In this document: positions 49,462 to 60,517 of the stretch, piece after piece
How the letters are laid out: the number at the start of each line of letters is the position of its first letter
Numbering within the stretch: position 1 is the stretch's first letter
Assembly (NCBI RefSeq): GCF_000374185.1
Contig: NZ_KB910518.1
Span: 2,055,687 to 2,119,686 of the forward strand
Reading direction: 5' to 3'
From: Paenibacillus sp. HW567
Lineage (GTDB): Bacteria; Bacillota; Bacilli; Paenibacillales; Paenibacillaceae
DNA: 64,000 nucleotides
Program-made: the position numbers and the translations under genes
The notes under the pieces: model-generated
The model's database searches: none
What the model was told of the DNA's origin: nothing
The model's input: the letters and a program-made list of their open reading frames with translations, nothing else

Positions 49462-50391
49462 ATGAGCATTCTTGTAGATAAAAATACGAAAGTCATCACG
49501 CAGGGAATTACGGGCTCGACGGGCTTATTTCATACCAAAGGGGCACTGGATTACGGAACGCAGATGGTTGGCGGGGTCACGCCGGGCAAAGGTGGAACCT
49601 TTGTTAACATCACGCTGGAGAACGGTAGTGAGGTCAGTCTGCCTGTATTCGACACTGTGGCTGCTGCCAAAAAGGCAACCGGAGCAACCGCTAGCGTTAT
49701 CTATGTTCCGCCGGCCTTTGCCGCCGACTCGATCATGGAAGCGGTGGATGCAGAGCTTGAACTGGTTATTTGTATTACCGAGGGAATTCCAGTGCTTGAT
49801 ATGGTGAAAGTTTCACGGTACATGGAAGGGCGTTCCACTGTGCTGATCGGTCCCAACTGCCCGGGGGTTATAACGCCAGGCGAGTGCAAAATTGGCATTA
49901 TGCCGGGATATATTCATATGCGTGGTTATGTGGGGGTGGTCTCCCGCAGCGGAACCTTGACCTATGAGGCGGTTCATCAGCTTACTGAGCGCGGCATCGG
50001 GCAATCCTCGGCTGTGGGTATTGGCGGCGACCCGGTTAAAGGCTCGGAATTTATCGACATTCTGAAGCTGTTCAACGAAGATCCGGGCACCAAAGCCGTC
50101 GTGATGATCGGTGAGATTGGCGGTACGGCAGAAGAAGAAGCTGCTGTCTGGATCAAAGAGAATATGACAAAGCCTGTAGTCGGTTTTATAGGCGGAGTCA
50201 CTGCGCCACCGGGCAAACGGATGGGGCATGCCGGGGCCATTATTTCGGGAGGAAAAGGTACGGCCAGCGAAAAGATTGCCATGCTGGAATCCTGCGGCAT
50301 TAAAGTAGCGCCAACTCCTGCAGAAATGGGCGCTACGCTTGTGAGTGTCCTGGAAGAGCGCGGCATTCTGAATGCTTTTACTGCGCATTAA
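49462..50391 (+). CDS. sucD: Succinate-CoA ligase alpha subunit
   Basis: 309 residues from ATG 49462. CoA-binding N-terminus ([20 protein letters not shown]), [37 protein letters not shown] and the phospho-His loop in [18 protein letters not shown]. Partner of SucC. A strong terminator follows. Confidence 0.98.
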   Translation: MSILVDKNTKVITQGITGSTGLFHTKGALDYGTQMVGGVTPGKGGTFVNITLENGSEVSLPVFDTVAAAKKATGATASVIYVPPAFAADSIMEAVDAELELVICITEGIPVLDMVKVSRYMEGRSTVLIGPNCPGVITPGECKIGIMPGYIHMRGYVGVVSRSGTLTYEAVHQLTERGIGQSSAVGIGGDPVKGSEFIDILKLFNEDPGTKAVVMIGEIGGTAEEEAAVWIKENMTKPVVGFIGGVTAPPGKRMGHAGAIISGGKGTASEKIAMLESCGIKVAPTPAEMGATLVSVLEERGILNAFTAH

Positions 50392-50439
50392 TATTTGGAA
50401 TACATTTGCGTCAATATCAGGTATAATTAACTTAAAGGT

Positions 50440-50486
50440 AAGCAACCTTTTGTTCTCTCTAATGGGGATAAAAGGTTGCTTTTTTG
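50440..50486 (+). terminator. sucCD terminator
   Basis: AAGCAACCTTTT pairs with AAAAGGTTGCTT, followed by TTTTTT. Confidence 0.85.
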
Positions 50487-50590
50487 CCGTCCGGATATAT
50501 CTCTGTCTGGGATGTGCTGTATAATCTTACATTTTTGCGAAAGTTTATAAACCAGGAAGGCTCATCCTTCCACTCAGAGGAGAGATAGAC

Positions 50591-51709
50591 TTGGATACAC
50601 GCGACTTGCTGTTTGGGCTAAATGAAATTGAGGGAGTTGGATGGAAGACTATAGAAAAAATACACCAGGCGGGACTTTTGGCGGAAAATGTATTTTTATG
50701 TAGTGCAGAGGATTGGGAAAAGAAAGGGATAAACGCGAAAATAGCCGTACGGCTTGCTGATGATTTTAATAAAGAGTGGATTTATGCACGTCACCTTTTA
50801 ATGAAGGAAAGCGGAGTAGCGATGGTGACTATTCTGGATGAGGGGTATCCCGCATTGTTGAAAGAAGCGCCTCAGCCGCCTTGGGTGCTGTATTATCGAG
50901 GGCGGCTGGAGCTGGCATCCAATCCTGCCATTGCGATGGTCGGTACCCGGGTGCCGACTGCCTATGGACGTAAGGTGGGCGAGCTGCTGGCGGAGGAGCT
51001 GAGTGCTGCGGGATTTACTGTAGTCAGCGGCCTGGCCCGGGGCATCGACAGTGTCTGTCATGAAGCTGCGCTAAGGAGCAGGGGCAGTACGATTGCGGTT
51101 GTTGCTACAGGGCTCGACAAAGTTTATCCGCCTGAGAACCGGGAGCTGGAGCTGCAGATTTCACGTGAGGGGCTTGTGCTTAGCGAATATCCCCTGGGCA
51201 CCAAGAGCCATCCCGGCCTGTTCCCGCAGCGCAACCGGATTATTGCCGGACTGTCCCTCGGAACGCTTGTTGTCGAAGCTGACAGCCGCAGCGGATCGCT
51301 GATTACCGCCGATGCCGCACTTGAAGCTGGAAGAGATGTTTTTGCTGTGCCCGGGCAGGTAACCTCGCCAAAAAGCCGGGGAGCGCTGGACCTGATTAAG
51401 CAAGGGGCAAAGCTGGTAACCGGCGCTGCCGATATTGTTGAAGAATACATATCCTACCTGCCTGCAGCGCTCCCGGAAGAAGCAAAGACAGCGGCTAATT
51501 TACGCGGAGCCCAAGAGACGCTGACGGAAAAGAAATTGACAAGTGAGGAGTCTCACCTTTACCATATACTGCATCAAGGCCCTTTTACACTGGATGAGCT
51601 GCTGACCAGAACGGGATGGGATTTTGGACTTTTGCATTCAGTTCTGTTATCTTTAATCATAAAAAAAGCGGTATCACAATTACCAGGGGCAATCTATAAG
51701 GTAATTTAA
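50591..51709 (+). CDS. dprA: DNA processing protein DprA/Smf
   Basis: 372 residues from TTG 50591 with GAGGAGAG upstream. Helix-hairpin-like N-terminus (LNEIEGVGWKTIEKI), Rossmann fold with AMVGTRVPTAYGRKV, VSGLARGIDSVCHEAALRSRG, ERNRIIAGLS-like QRNRIIAGLSLGTLVVEA and a winged-helix C-terminus. Loads RecA on incoming single-stranded DNA in natural transformation. Located upstream of topA as in B. subtilis. Confidence 0.96.
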   Translation: MDTRDLLFGLNEIEGVGWKTIEKIHQAGLLAENVFLCSAEDWEKKGINAKIAVRLADDFNKEWIYARHLLMKESGVAMVTILDEGYPALLKEAPQPPWVLYYRGRLELASNPAIAMVGTRVPTAYGRKVGELLAEELSAAGFTVVSGLARGIDSVCHEAALRSRGSTIAVVATGLDKVYPPENRELELQISREGLVLSEYPLGTKSHPGLFPQRNRIIAGLSLGTLVVEADSRSGSLITADAALEAGRDVFAVPGQVTSPKSRGALDLIKQGAKLVTGAADIVEEYISYLPAALPEEAKTAANLRGAQETLTEKKLTSEESHLYHILHQGPFTLDELLTRTGWDFGLLHSVLLSLIIKKAVSQLPGAIYKVI

Positions 51710-51809
51710 TATAGAAGTAACAGGGTTAAGCAATGCTCTCGATAGGGGTTGTGTCTGAGAACCGTGTCAAACGAAGCATATGCTTACAAAATTTTAGGGG
51801 GAACAACCT

Positions 51810-53906
51810 ATGGCGGAAGCGTTGGTTATTGTCGAGTCGCCGGCAAAAGCAAAAACAATTGGCAAATATTTAGGCAGTAAATATATCGTAAAGGCTTCAA
51901 TGGGACATATCCGGGATTTGCCGAAGAGTCAGATCGGTGTAGAAGTGGAGAATCAATTTAGTCCCAAATACATCACGATCCGCGGTAAGGGCTCTATTCT
52001 GAAGGAACTCAAGGATGCCAGCAAAAAAGTGAAAAAAGTATATCTGGCGGCTGACCCGGACCGCGAAGGAGAAGCTATTGCCTGGCATCTGGCGCATGCG
52101 CTGGATCTGGACAACACGCAGGAGTGCCGGGTGGTTTTCAATGAGATTACCAAGCAGGCTGTCAAGGATGCTTTCAAGACACCGCGCAAAATTAATATGG
52201 ATCTCGTGAATGCCCAGCAGGCCCGCCGGATTCTGGATCGTCTGGTTGGCTACAAGATTAGCCCATTATTATGGAAGAAAGTGAAAAAAGGTTTGTCTGC
52301 CGGCCGGGTACAGTCGGTTGCCGTGAAGATTATCATGGACCGCGAGAACGAAATCTCGGCGTTTGTGCCAACTGAGTATTGGAGTATTACGGCGAAGCTG
52401 GGCATCCGGGATACGATTTTCGACGCCAAGTTTCACAAGCTGAACGGCGAGAAGAAGGAGCTTGGCCAGGAAAGCGATGTTCAGGAAGTGCTTGAAGCAA
52501 TTAAGAATGCCGCCTTTAAAGTAAGTGAGGTAAAAGAGAAAGAAAGACAGCGCCATCCTTCGGCGCCGTTTACGACCAGCTCCCTGCAGCAGGAGGCAGC
52601 GCGTAAGCTCGGCTTCCGTGCAGCCAAGACGATGTCTGTGGCACAGCAGCTCTATGAAGGTGTTGAGCTTGGCAAAGAAGGCACCGTGGGTTTGATTACC
52701 TACATGCGTACCGACTCCACACGGCTGTCCGCCACAGCGCAGGAAGAAGCCAAAGAACTGATCCTGGCTAAATACGGGGAGAAATTTGTTCCTGAGACCC
52801 CTAGACAATATTCAAAAAAAGCTGCTGGAGCGCAGGATGCGCATGAAGCTATTCGTCCGACCTCTGCACTCCGTGAACCCGAGATGGTCAAGGAGTTTAT
52901 GAGCCGTGACCAATTCAGGCTGTATAAGCTGATCTGGGAGCGTTTTGTGTCCAGCCAAATGTCCTCGGCTCTCTTGGATACGCTCTCGGTGGATATAAAT
53001 GCAGGGTCTGCTGTATTCAGAGCTGTTGGCTCTAAGGTTTCCTTTCCGGGATTTATGAAGGTCTATGTGGAAGGCAATGATGACGGTACAACGGATGAGG
53101 AGAAGTTTTTGCCGCCGCTGAAGGCCGGAGATGACCTCGTTAAGCATGAAATCGACCCTAAGCAGCATTTTACCCAGCCGCCTCCGCGTTATACGGAAGC
53201 ACGGCTGGTGAAGACGCTGGAGGAGCTGGGCATAGGGCGGCCAAGTACATACGCCCCGACCTTGGAAACCATCCAGAAACGCGGCTATGTGGCGATTGAA
53301 GAAAAGAAGTTTATGCCGACAGAGCTCGGAGAACTGATCATAGAGCAGATGGAACAGTTTTTTCCGGAAATTCTTGATGTGGAATTTACCGCTCACATGG
53401 AAGGGGATCTTGACCATGTAGAGGAAGGTGCAGAGGATTGGGTGAAGGTTCTCGCGGAATTCTATGAATCCTTTGAGAAGCGGCTTGTATTTGCTGAGGA
53501 AGAAATGAAAGAGATTGAGATTGAGGATGAGGTCTCAGATGAGCTGTGCGAGAAATGCGGCAAGCCTATGGTCTATAAGCTGGGGCGTTTTGGTAAATTC
53601 CTGGCCTGCTCAGGGTTTCCGGATTGCCGCAACACGAAACCAATTGTTAAAGATATCGGGGTGACCTGTCCGAAGTGCCATGAAGGGAAGGTTGTAGAAC
53701 GCCGCAGCAAGAAGGGGCGGGTCTTCTATGGCTGTGATCAGTATCCGGGCTGTGATTTTGTCTCCTGGGATAGACCATCCATTAAGCCGTGCCCGGTCTG
53801 CGGCTCTTGGATGGTTGAGAAGCGCAGCAAGCAGGGAACGAAGCTGCAGTGTACTTCATGTGACCACACAGAGGTGGTTCTTGACAACGAAGAAATAGCG
53901 GAATAA
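51810..53906 (+). CDS. topA: DNA topoisomerase I
   Basis: 698 residues. TOPRIM domain ([20 protein letters not shown] with catalytic Glu, and [15 protein letters not shown] with DxD), the active-site Tyr in [33 protein letters not shown], and a C-terminal tail with zinc ribbons (CEKCGKPM...[15 protein letters not shown]...[15 protein letters not shown]...CTSC). Relaxes negative supercoils. Intact and of normal length. trmFO follows after 23 bp. Confidence 0.98.
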   Translation: MAEALVIVESPAKAKTIGKYLGSKYIVKASMGHIRDLPKSQIGVEVENQFSPKYITIRGKGSILKELKDASKKVKKVYLAADPDREGEAIAWHLAHALDLDNTQECRVVFNEITKQAVKDAFKTPRKINMDLVNAQQARRILDRLVGYKISPLLWKKVKKGLSAGRVQSVAVKIIMDRENEISAFVPTEYWSITAKLGIRDTIFDAKFHKLNGEKKELGQESDVQEVLEAIKNAAFKVSEVKEKERQRHPSAPFTTSSLQQEAARKLGFRAAKTMSVAQQLYEGVELGKEGTVGLITYMRTDSTRLSATAQEEAKELILAKYGEKFVPETPRQYSKKAAGAQDAHEAIRPTSALREPEMVKEFMSRDQFRLYKLIWERFVSSQMSSALLDTLSVDINAGSAVFRAVGSKVSFPGFMKVYVEGNDDGTTDEEKFLPPLKAGDDLVKHEIDPKQHFTQPPPRYTEARLVKTLEELGIGRPSTYAPTLETIQKRGYVAIEEKKFMPTELGELIIEQMEQFFPEILDVEFTAHMEGDLDHVEEGAEDWVKVLAEFYESFEKRLVFAEEEMKEIEIEDEVSDELCEKCGKPMVYKLGRFGKFLACSGFPDCRNTKPIVKDIGVTCPKCHEGKVVERRSKKGRVFYGCDQYPGCDFVSWDRPSIKPCPVCGSWMVEKRSKQGTKLQCTSCDHTEVVLDNEEIAE

Positions 53907-53929
53907 ACGCTCTACAGGAGGAAATGAAA

Positions 53930-55288
53930 TTGACTGATATAGCAAAAGTAACAGTAATTGGGGCAGGTCTCGCCGGCAGCGAGGCGGCCTGGCAGATTGC
54001 TTCGCGGGGAGTGCCGGTCAGGTTATACGAAATGAGGCCTGCCGTGAAGACGCCTGCACATCATACGGATCAGTTCGCCGAGCTGGTATGCAGCAATTCG
54101 CTGCGTGCCAACGGGCTTGGCAATGCTGTAGGCGTGTTGAAGGAGGAAATGCGCCGTCTGGATTCGCTGGTCTTAGGCGCAGCCGACCGTCATGCAGTTC
54201 CCGCTGGCGGGGCGCTTGCCGTTGACCGTGACGGGTTCTCCGGTGAAATTACAACAATGCTGCATAATCATCCCCTTGTGGAAGTCATAAATGAAGAACT
54301 TACGCATATACCGGAGGAAGGGATTGTGGTTATTGCTACCGGTCCACTCACTTCACCGGCCTTGTCTGCAGAAATCAAAGGGCTGCTTGGTGAAGAGTAT
54401 TTCTACTTCTATGATGCCGCCGCGCCGATAGTAGAGAAGGATACAATTGACATGAGCAAAGTGTACCTGGCCTCCCGCTATGACAAAGGGGAAGCGGCAT
54501 ATTTGAACTGTCCGATGACGGAGGAGGAATTTGACCGTTTTTACGATGCGCTCATTTCAGCGGAGACAGCCGCGCTCAAGGATTTTGAGAAAGAGATTTA
54601 TTTTGAGGGCTGCATGCCGATTGAAATCATGATGAAGCGCGGCAAACAGACGGCGTTGTTCGGACCAATGAAACCGGTAGGTCTACTAAATCCCCATACG
54701 GGCAAGCTGCCTTACGCGGTTGTGCAATTGCGTCAGGATAATGCTGCAGGGACACTTTATAATCTGGTCGGCTTTCAGACCCATCTTAAATGGGGTGAAC
54801 AGAAACGGGTATTTTCGTTGATTCCGGGACTTGAGAATGCCGAGTATGTCCGCTATGGGGTAATGCACCGCAATACCTTTATTAATTCTCCTAAGCTTCT
54901 GCATCCCACCTATCAAATGAAGGGCCGGGAAAGGCTGTTTTTTGCCGGTCAGATGACCGGGGTCGAAGGATACGTTGAATCTGCGGCATCGGGATTGATT
55001 GCAGGCGTGAACGCAGCGAGAAAAGCGCTTGGTGAGGAAATGCTGGTTTTCCCTGAGGATAGTGTGCTGGGCAGCATGCCGGCTTACATTACTTCTGCCG
55101 ATCCAGAGCATTTTCAGCCGATGAATGCCAATTTTGGCCTGCTGCCGAAGCTGGAGAAGAGAATCCGCAATAAAAAGGAAAAAAATGAACTGCTTGCACA
55201 CCGTGCTTTGGATAGTCTCGCCGAATTCGCGGCCTCTACCGGTCTTGCTTATAAAGAGCCTGTGGCCGCTGAGTCTGATCCATCTTAG
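53930..55288 (+). CDS. trmFO: Methylenetetrahydrofolate-tRNA-(uracil-5-)-methyltransferase TrmFO
   Basis: 452 residues from TTG 53930: AGGAGG at 53916-53921 is 8 nt before it but only 2 nt before the ATG at 53924, so TTG is favoured. FAD site [16 protein letters not shown], the conserved [15 protein letters not shown] block, [27 protein letters not shown] [12 protein letters not shown] and [18 protein letters not shown]. Makes m5U54 in tRNA using methylene-THF and FADH2. xerC (codV), which follows gid in B. subtilis, is absent; hslV comes next. Confidence 0.97.
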   Translation: MTDIAKVTVIGAGLAGSEAAWQIASRGVPVRLYEMRPAVKTPAHHTDQFAELVCSNSLRANGLGNAVGVLKEEMRRLDSLVLGAADRHAVPAGGALAVDRDGFSGEITTMLHNHPLVEVINEELTHIPEEGIVVIATGPLTSPALSAEIKGLLGEEYFYFYDAAAPIVEKDTIDMSKVYLASRYDKGEAAYLNCPMTEEEFDRFYDALISAETAALKDFEKEIYFEGCMPIEIMMKRGKQTALFGPMKPVGLLNPHTGKLPYAVVQLRQDNAAGTLYNLVGFQTHLKWGEQKRVFSLIPGLENAEYVRYGVMHRNTFINSPKLLHPTYQMKGRERLFFAGQMTGVEGYVESAASGLIAGVNAARKALGEEMLVFPEDSVLGSMPAYITSADPEHFQPMNANFGLLPKLEKRIRNKKEKNELLAHRALDSLAEFAASTGLAYKEPVAAESDPS

Positions 55289-55330
55289 CAAGGAAGAATT
55301 GCTAACAAAACTTTGGGAGGATGCTATATT

Positions 55331-55873
55331 ATGTTGCCAAGCTTTCATGCGACTACGATTTGTGCGGTAAGACATAACGGCCAGGCCGCGATAGCCGGGG
55401 ACGGTCAGGTTACTTTTGGAGAAAGCGTCATTATGAAGACTACGGCCAGAAAGGTCCGCCGCCTATACAGAGGACAAGTCATTTCGGGCTTTGCAGGTTC
55501 TGTTTCTGATGCGATTACGTTATTCGAGAAGTTCGAGGGGAAGCTGGAGGAGCATCATGGCAACCTGCAGCGGGCTGCTGTCGAGCTCGCCAAGGATTGG
55601 CGGCAGGACCGTATTCTGCGTAAGCTGGAAGCGTTGATGATTGTGATGGATAAGGATGGTATGCTGCTGATTTCCGGCAATGGCGAGATTATTGAACCGG
55701 ATGATGATGTGCTGGCGATTGGCTCGGGGGGCAACTTTGCTCTTGCTTCCGGGCGGGCGCTCAAACGGCATGCCCCAAGTCTGAGTGCGGCAGAAATAGC
55801 CAGAGAGGCATTGCAAATCGCTTCCGAGATATGCGTATATACCAATTCTAATATCATCGTCGAACAATTATAG
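55331..55873 (+). CDS. hslV: ATP-dependent protease HslV (ClpQ), catalytic subunit
   Basis: 180 residues from ATG 55331 with GGGAGG 10 nt upstream. [21 protein letters not shown] and [20 protein letters not shown] are typical. The N-terminus reads MLPSFHATT against MSSFHATT in B. subtilis, where an N-terminal Ser is the nucleophile after Met removal. Here a Leu-Pro insertion makes the mature N-terminus unclear. Otherwise intact, forming a dodecamer that pairs with HslU. Confidence 0.96.
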   Translation: MLPSFHATTICAVRHNGQAAIAGDGQVTFGESVIMKTTARKVRRLYRGQVISGFAGSVSDAITLFEKFEGKLEEHHGNLQRAAVELAKDWRQDRILRKLEALMIVMDKDGMLLISGNGEIIEPDDDVLAIGSGGNFALASGRALKRHAPSLSAAEIAREALQIASEICVYTNSNIIVEQL

Positions 55874-55906
55874 GCACGGTGCCTCAGAAAAAGGGAGGAA
55901 GTCACA

Positions 55907-57307
55907 ATGGTGAATCAATCGCTTACACCCCGGCAGATCGTCGCAGAGCTTGATAAATATATCGTTGGCCAGAAGCAGGCCAAAAAATCGGTGGCCGTCG
56001 CACTCCGCAACCGGTATCGCCGCAGTCTGCTGTCTGAAGAGCTGAGAGATGAGGTCGTACCCAAGAATATTCTGATGATTGGACCCACCGGCGTCGGCAA
56101 AACCGAAATCGCCCGGCGTCTCGCAAAGCTGGTCAACGCTCCATTCATCAAGGTGGAGGCAACCAAATTTACGGAAGTCGGTTATGTAGGGCGCGACGTG
56201 GAGTCGATGGTCCGTGATTTGGTTGAAACCTCGATTCGCATGGTAAAGCTGGAGAAGACCGAAAAAGTAAAGGATCGTGCTGAAGAGCTGGCTAACGAGC
56301 GCATTGTTTCTATTCTGGTGCCGGCATCCTCAAAGAACAAGTCGCAGCGCAATCCCTTTGAAATGATCTTCGGCGGGAATAATGCAGGGGCGGAGGACAC
56401 TAAGGAAGAAGCTGAAGACGGAAGTCTGAGCGAGCGCCGCCGCGGAGTCAAGTTCAAGCTGCTGGCAGGGCAACTGGAGGACGACATCATTGAGATAGAT
56501 GTTGAGGATACCGCTCCTACGATGCTGGATATGTTCGCTGGACAGGGCAATGACCAGATGGGCATGAACATGCAGGAAATGTTCGGCAGCCTCCTGCCGA
56601 AGCGGACTAAGAAACGCAAGCTTCCGATTCGTGAAGCCCGTAAGGTCCTGATCCAGGACGAAGCGGCCAAGCTGATTGACATGGATGATGTGATCCAGGA
56701 ATCTGTTGCCCGTGCCGAGCAGTCAGGCATCATTTTCATTGATGAGATCGACAAAGTGGCAAGCCAAGGCAAAGGCTCCGGCCCGGATGTATCCCGTGAG
56801 GGTGTCCAGCGCGATATTCTGCCCATTGTAGAGGGATCTACGGTAATGACTAAATATGGCCCTGTGAAGACGGACTACGTGCTGTTCATCGCTGCAGGAG
56901 CGTTTCATATCGCTAAGCCTTCCGACCTCATTCCAGAGCTGCAGGGCCGGTTTCCGATCCGGGTGGAGCTGAGCAGTCTTTCACTAGAGGATTTTGTTTC
57001 CATCCTTACCGAACCGGAGAATGCGCTCACCAAACAGTATGTTAATCTGCTGCAAACTGAGAATCTCGAAATCCAGTTTCAACAAGAGGCTATTTATGAA
57101 ATTGCACGGATAGCGGCCTCGGTGAATCAGAATATGGAGAATATTGGTGCGCGCCGCCTGCATACTATTTTGGAGAAGCTGCTGGAGGACCTGTCTTTTG
57201 AAGCGCCAGAGTTAACTTTGGATACAATGGTGATCACTCCAGAGTATGTTCGGGAAAAATTGGCAGGAATCGCCCAAAACCGCGATTTAAGCCAGTATAT
57301 CCTATAG
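55907..57307 (+). CDS. hslU: ATP-dependent protease ATPase subunit HslU (ClpY)
   Basis: 466 residues with GGGAGGAAG upstream. Walker [21 protein letters not shown], Walker [14 protein letters not shown], the intermediate domain (about 110-240), sensor regions [15 protein letters not shown] and the C-terminal [18 protein letters not shown] with the DLSQYIL tail that inserts into HslV. Unfolds substrates. In B. subtilis codY follows; here only a terminator and then flgB. Confidence 0.98.
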   Translation: MVNQSLTPRQIVAELDKYIVGQKQAKKSVAVALRNRYRRSLLSEELRDEVVPKNILMIGPTGVGKTEIARRLAKLVNAPFIKVEATKFTEVGYVGRDVESMVRDLVETSIRMVKLEKTEKVKDRAEELANERIVSILVPASSKNKSQRNPFEMIFGGNNAGAEDTKEEAEDGSLSERRRGVKFKLLAGQLEDDIIEIDVEDTAPTMLDMFAGQGNDQMGMNMQEMFGSLLPKRTKKRKLPIREARKVLIQDEAAKLIDMDDVIQESVARAEQSGIIFIDEIDKVASQGKGSGPDVSREGVQRDILPIVEGSTVMTKYGPVKTDYVLFIAAGAFHIAKPSDLIPELQGRFPIRVELSSLSLEDFVSILTEPENALTKQYVNLLQTENLEIQFQQEAIYEIARIAASVNQNMENIGARRLHTILEKLLEDLSFEAPELTLDTMVITPEYVREKLAGIAQNRDLSQYIL

Positions 57308-57683
57308 TGCGACAGCCAATAGAACTTCAAAATTAGGTAAAAAGAATTAGTGATATCCCGCAAATCGGAGAATATGGAGCATAAAGTGTAATATACTGTT
57401 ACAGACAGGAATAAATTGTAAATAAAAAGGAATAAAATTGAAAAAACATGCTTTAAGCCCTCTCTTTTCAGAAAAGATAGGGCTTATTTCTTATTGTAAT
57501 AATATACAAATTCTAAGAGAATCAATGTATGTGAGATTGACATAAAAATCGTCCACCGACAATTTTCGACCTTTTTTCGGTATATCAGGAAGTTTTTTAG
57601 CTTTTTCTGTCGAATCAAGCAGGAATTCGCAAAGGGTCTGTGGAATTCTTTTCATCACGATAGCTTTGAAGGAGGGATTTGCA
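57308..57683. other. 376-bp spacer between hslU and flgB, codY absent
   Basis: Contains a terminator (57454-57490) and the likely promoter region of the flagellar operon, but no convincing SigA or SigD element could be fixed by eye. There is no remnant of codY. Confidence 0.5.
57454..57490 (+). terminator. hslVU terminator
   Basis: AAGCCCTCTCTTTTC pairs with GAAAAGATAGGGCTT, followed by ATTTC. Confidence 0.7.
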
Positions 57684-58091
57684 TTGGGTTTGTTGAATAG
57701 TGCCAGTTTTCAAAGGTTACAAGGAGGCTTAGATGCCGCCAGCAAACGACAAAGTGTTTTGGCAAATAATGTAGCGAACGTCGACACTCCGAATTTCAAA
57801 CGCTCTTATGTTAATTTTGAGAGTATCCTTCAGCAGCAGGAGAGCGGACTTCAGCCAACGCTTAATGCAAAGGTGTCGGATTCTCGCCACTTCCAATTTG
57901 GCAACAGTACTATTGTACCAGCCGCAGTTGTCAGCACAGATGAAACCACGTCGATGAATAATAACGGCAACAATGTGGACATGGAACGGGAGCAGGCACT
58001 AAGCGCCGAGAACCAACTGAGGCATGATTCATATGTAGAGCAGTTAAACAGCCAAATTACAATGATGCGTACTGTCGTTGAAGGGAGGTAG
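57684..58091 (+). CDS. flgB: Flagellar basal-body rod protein FlgB
   Basis: 135 residues from TTG 57684 with GGAGG 8 nt upstream. Rod-protein pattern: N-terminal LDAASKRQSVLANNVANVDT with the NNVANVDTPNFK motif, and a C-terminal amphipathic helix YVEQLNSQITMMRTVVEGR. Proximal rod in the periplasm-like space. First gene of the flagellar operon in this window. Confidence 0.96.
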   Translation: MGLLNSASFQRLQGGLDAASKRQSVLANNVANVDTPNFKRSYVNFESILQQQESGLQPTLNAKVSDSRHFQFGNSTIVPAAVVSTDETTSMNNNGNNVDMEREQALSAENQLRHDSYVEQLNSQITMMRTVVEGR

Positions 58092-58098
58092 AGTGTAA

Positions 58099-58548
58099 AT
58101 GAACTTTGGCAGCAGCTTTGGAATAAGCGCCTCGGCATTAACCGCCCAACGGCTCAGGATGGATGTAATCTCCTCCAATATCGCCAATGCGGAGACAACA
58201 AGAGCCTCCGTAGTTGACGGCAAGGCAGTACCTTACCGGCGAAAGCTGGTTGTGCTGGAAACGGCAAAGAACGACAGCTTTTCAGATGTGCTTAGTTCCA
58301 AGATGAACGGCGGCGATGCCGCGGGAGTAAAGGTTCAGTCGATTATTGATGATTCATCTCCACTGAAGCCTGTGTATAACCCGAGCCATCCGGATGCGGA
58401 TGAGAACGGATATGTGTATATGCCCAATGTGGACATGGCAAAAGAAATGGTGGACATGCTGTCAGCATCCCGCTCCTATGATGCGAATGTTACGATGCTG
58501 AACGCATCGAAAGCCATGGTAGTCAAAGCGCTTGAAATTGGACGATAG
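58099..58548 (+). CDS. flgC: Flagellar basal-body rod protein FlgC
   Basis: 149 residues. ISASALTAQRLRMDVISSNI followed by ANAETTRAS, GYVYMPNVDMAKEMVDMLSA and the heptad C-terminus YDANVTMLNASKAMVVKALE. Proximal rod component, 7 bp after flgB. Confidence 0.97.
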   Translation: MNFGSSFGISASALTAQRLRMDVISSNIANAETTRASVVDGKAVPYRRKLVVLETAKNDSFSDVLSSKMNGGDAAGVKVQSIIDDSSPLKPVYNPSHPDADENGYVYMPNVDMAKEMVDMLSASRSYDANVTMLNASKAMVVKALEIGR

Positions 58549-58583
58549 TACGATAGAATGACAACACTCCGGGAGGGAAACAG

Positions 58584-58892
58584 TTGATACAGAATTTAAG
58601 TATTGGAGCCCAAGCCATTAAGCCGCTCGCTATGAAAACGTCAACTGCTGAAACTGCAACTGTTGATGGTTCTGGTCAAAGCTTTGGCGCTTATCTGCAG
58701 GATGCTTTGAATCAAGTAGCTAATCAAGAACAGCAGGCGAAGGATATGAGTAATAAGTTTGTCCTGGGAGAAGTCAATCTCGAAGATACGATGATTTCTT
58801 CCCAACAGGCGTTGCTGAGTTTGCAGTTGACTACACAAGTCCGGAACAAAGTGATTGAAGCCTATCAGGAAATTATGAGAACTCAAATCTAA
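58584..58892 (+). CDS. fliE: Flagellar hook-basal body protein FliE
   Basis: 102 residues from TTG 58584 with GGGAGGG upstream. SFGAYLQDALNQVANQEQQA and LGEVNLEDTMISSQQALLSL, with the C-terminal VRNKVIEAYQEIMRTQI, define FliE, the adaptor between the MS ring and rod. Confidence 0.95.
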   Translation: MIQNLSIGAQAIKPLAMKTSTAETATVDGSGQSFGAYLQDALNQVANQEQQAKDMSNKFVLGEVNLEDTMISSQQALLSLQLTTQVRNKVIEAYQEIMRTQI

Positions 58893-58926
58893 ATAATCCT
58901 AGCTTAGTTTCGGATGGGGTGACACT

Positions 58927-60513
58927 GTGAATGAAAGATTTGCCCAGTACCGGGAAAAGCTTGCCCAGTATTGGAACAGATTCAGCGGTAAACAGAAAAT
59001 ACTATTTTTCTCAACCTTGTTTATCATCATACTCATTATTGTGGTTCTATCAATGCAGTTATCGAAGACGGAGTATGAAGTGGCATTTCAGGATTTGGAC
59101 AGCACGGATTCGGCCGGAGTAATGACATATCTGGATTCGGCGGGGATTTCTTATCGCCTAAGTCCTGACGGCAAAAGCATCTCTGTACCAAGTACGGATG
59201 CCGCACGTGTCAAAGTAGACATTGGTTCGAAGGGGATTGTGCAAGGCGGTTCCATCGGATACAAAGTATTCGACCAGTCTTCTTCAATGATCGGTACTAC
59301 GGACAGCGAATTTAATGTTAAATACAACAATGCCTTGAATGGTGAAGTGGAGCAGTTGATGAAACGGATGCAGGGGATCAAGGATGCCAAGGTTCTGATC
59401 AATCTGCCAAAAGAAACGGTATTTGCATCACAGCAGGATCAGGAACAGGCTTCTGCTTCGGTAGTGCTTACCTTCGATCCTGGCTTCAGACCTACTCAGG
59501 ACAACATAGACGGTTACTTCAATCTAGTGAAGACGGCGGTTCCTAACTTGCCGATTGACAACATTACGATCGCCAACAATGAAATTGAATTAATGCCAAC
59601 GGCTAAGGGCGGACAAGCCGGTGTGTCTAGTCAAGTTGAAGAAAACTTCGCTCTGCAAAAGAAATTTGAAGAAGAAGTCAAGAAAAATGTGAAACAATTC
59701 CTTAGTACGCTCACGGGCCCGGATAAAGTGGATGTTCTTGTGTTCTCCAAACTTAATTTTGATAAAGAGAACCGCAAAGAAGATTTGGTCACACCGGTAG
59801 ATACGGAGAATATGAAAGGGATTGAGATCAGCTCGCAGATTATCAGCAATTCCTATTCGGGTCAGGGAAACACTACCGGAGGGGTTGCGGGTACAGGCTC
59901 GCAAGATGTTTCGGGTTATCCTTCGTCTACAGGTTCGGGCACTTCTACTTCTGAGGAATCTTCGGAGACAAGAAACTATGAAGTGAATCGAATTACCAAG
60001 GATATTATTGCAAGTCCTTATACTGTTAAAGACTTAACCATAAATGTTGCTGTTGAACCACCTAATGGACAAACAACTTTAGATGCAACAACTTCATCGG
60101 CAATTCAGAACATCTTGGTGAATATCGTACGTGCTTCTCTTGCAGATTCAGGTGTTACCTATACAGACGCAGATTTAACGAAAAAAGTTTCGGTGTATTC
60201 CCAACAATTCGGAAGTACTGCTGCAAATGCCGCTTCAGGCGGACTTGCAACATGGATGATTTGGGCAATTGGGGCGGCCGCTTTGCTGGCTGGCGCAGGT
60301 GTTGGATATTTCATTTACCGCAGCCGCAAAAACAAGGAAGAAGAAGTGGAAGAGGATATTCCACTGCAAGTTCCTACGGAGTTCCCGTCTATCAACTTGG
60401 AGAGCGTAACGAACGAAAGCCAGGTTCGCAAACAACTGGAAAGTCTGGCCAAGAAGAAACCGGACGAATTCGTAAATCTGCTGCGTACATGGCTTGCAGA
60501 CGAACAGAGGTGA
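58927..60513 (+). CDS. fliF: Flagellar MS-ring protein FliF
   Basis: 528 residues from GTG 58927. TM1 about 25-45 (ILFFSTLFIIILIIVVLSMQ) and TM2 about 440-462 (WMIWAIGAAALLAGAGVGYF) flank the large extracytoplasmic ring-building part, with the repeated RBM domains (VAFQDLDSTDSAGVMTYLDS, GIVQGGSIGYKVFD) and the SQIISNSY region. The C-terminal cytoplasmic tail (LESLAKKKPDEFVNLLRTWL) binds FliG. The insert at about 300-350 is Ser/Thr/Gly-rich and somewhat lower in GC than flanking sequence. Confidence 0.97.
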   Translation: MNERFAQYREKLAQYWNRFSGKQKILFFSTLFIIILIIVVLSMQLSKTEYEVAFQDLDSTDSAGVMTYLDSAGISYRLSPDGKSISVPSTDAARVKVDIGSKGIVQGGSIGYKVFDQSSSMIGTTDSEFNVKYNNALNGEVEQLMKRMQGIKDAKVLINLPKETVFASQQDQEQASASVVLTFDPGFRPTQDNIDGYFNLVKTAVPNLPIDNITIANNEIELMPTAKGGQAGVSSQVEENFALQKKFEEEVKKNVKQFLSTLTGPDKVDVLVFSKLNFDKENRKEDLVTPVDTENMKGIEISSQIISNSYSGQGNTTGGVAGTGSQDVSGYPSSTGSGTSTSEESSETRNYEVNRITKDIIASPYTVKDLTINVAVEPPNGQTTLDATTSSAIQNILVNIVRASLADSGVTYTDADLTKKVSVYSQQFGSTAANAASGGLATWMIWAIGAAALLAGAGVGYFIYRSRKNKEEEVEEDIPLQVPTEFPSINLESVTNESQVRKQLESLAKKKPDEFVNLLRTWLADEQR

Positions 60514-60517
60514 ACAA

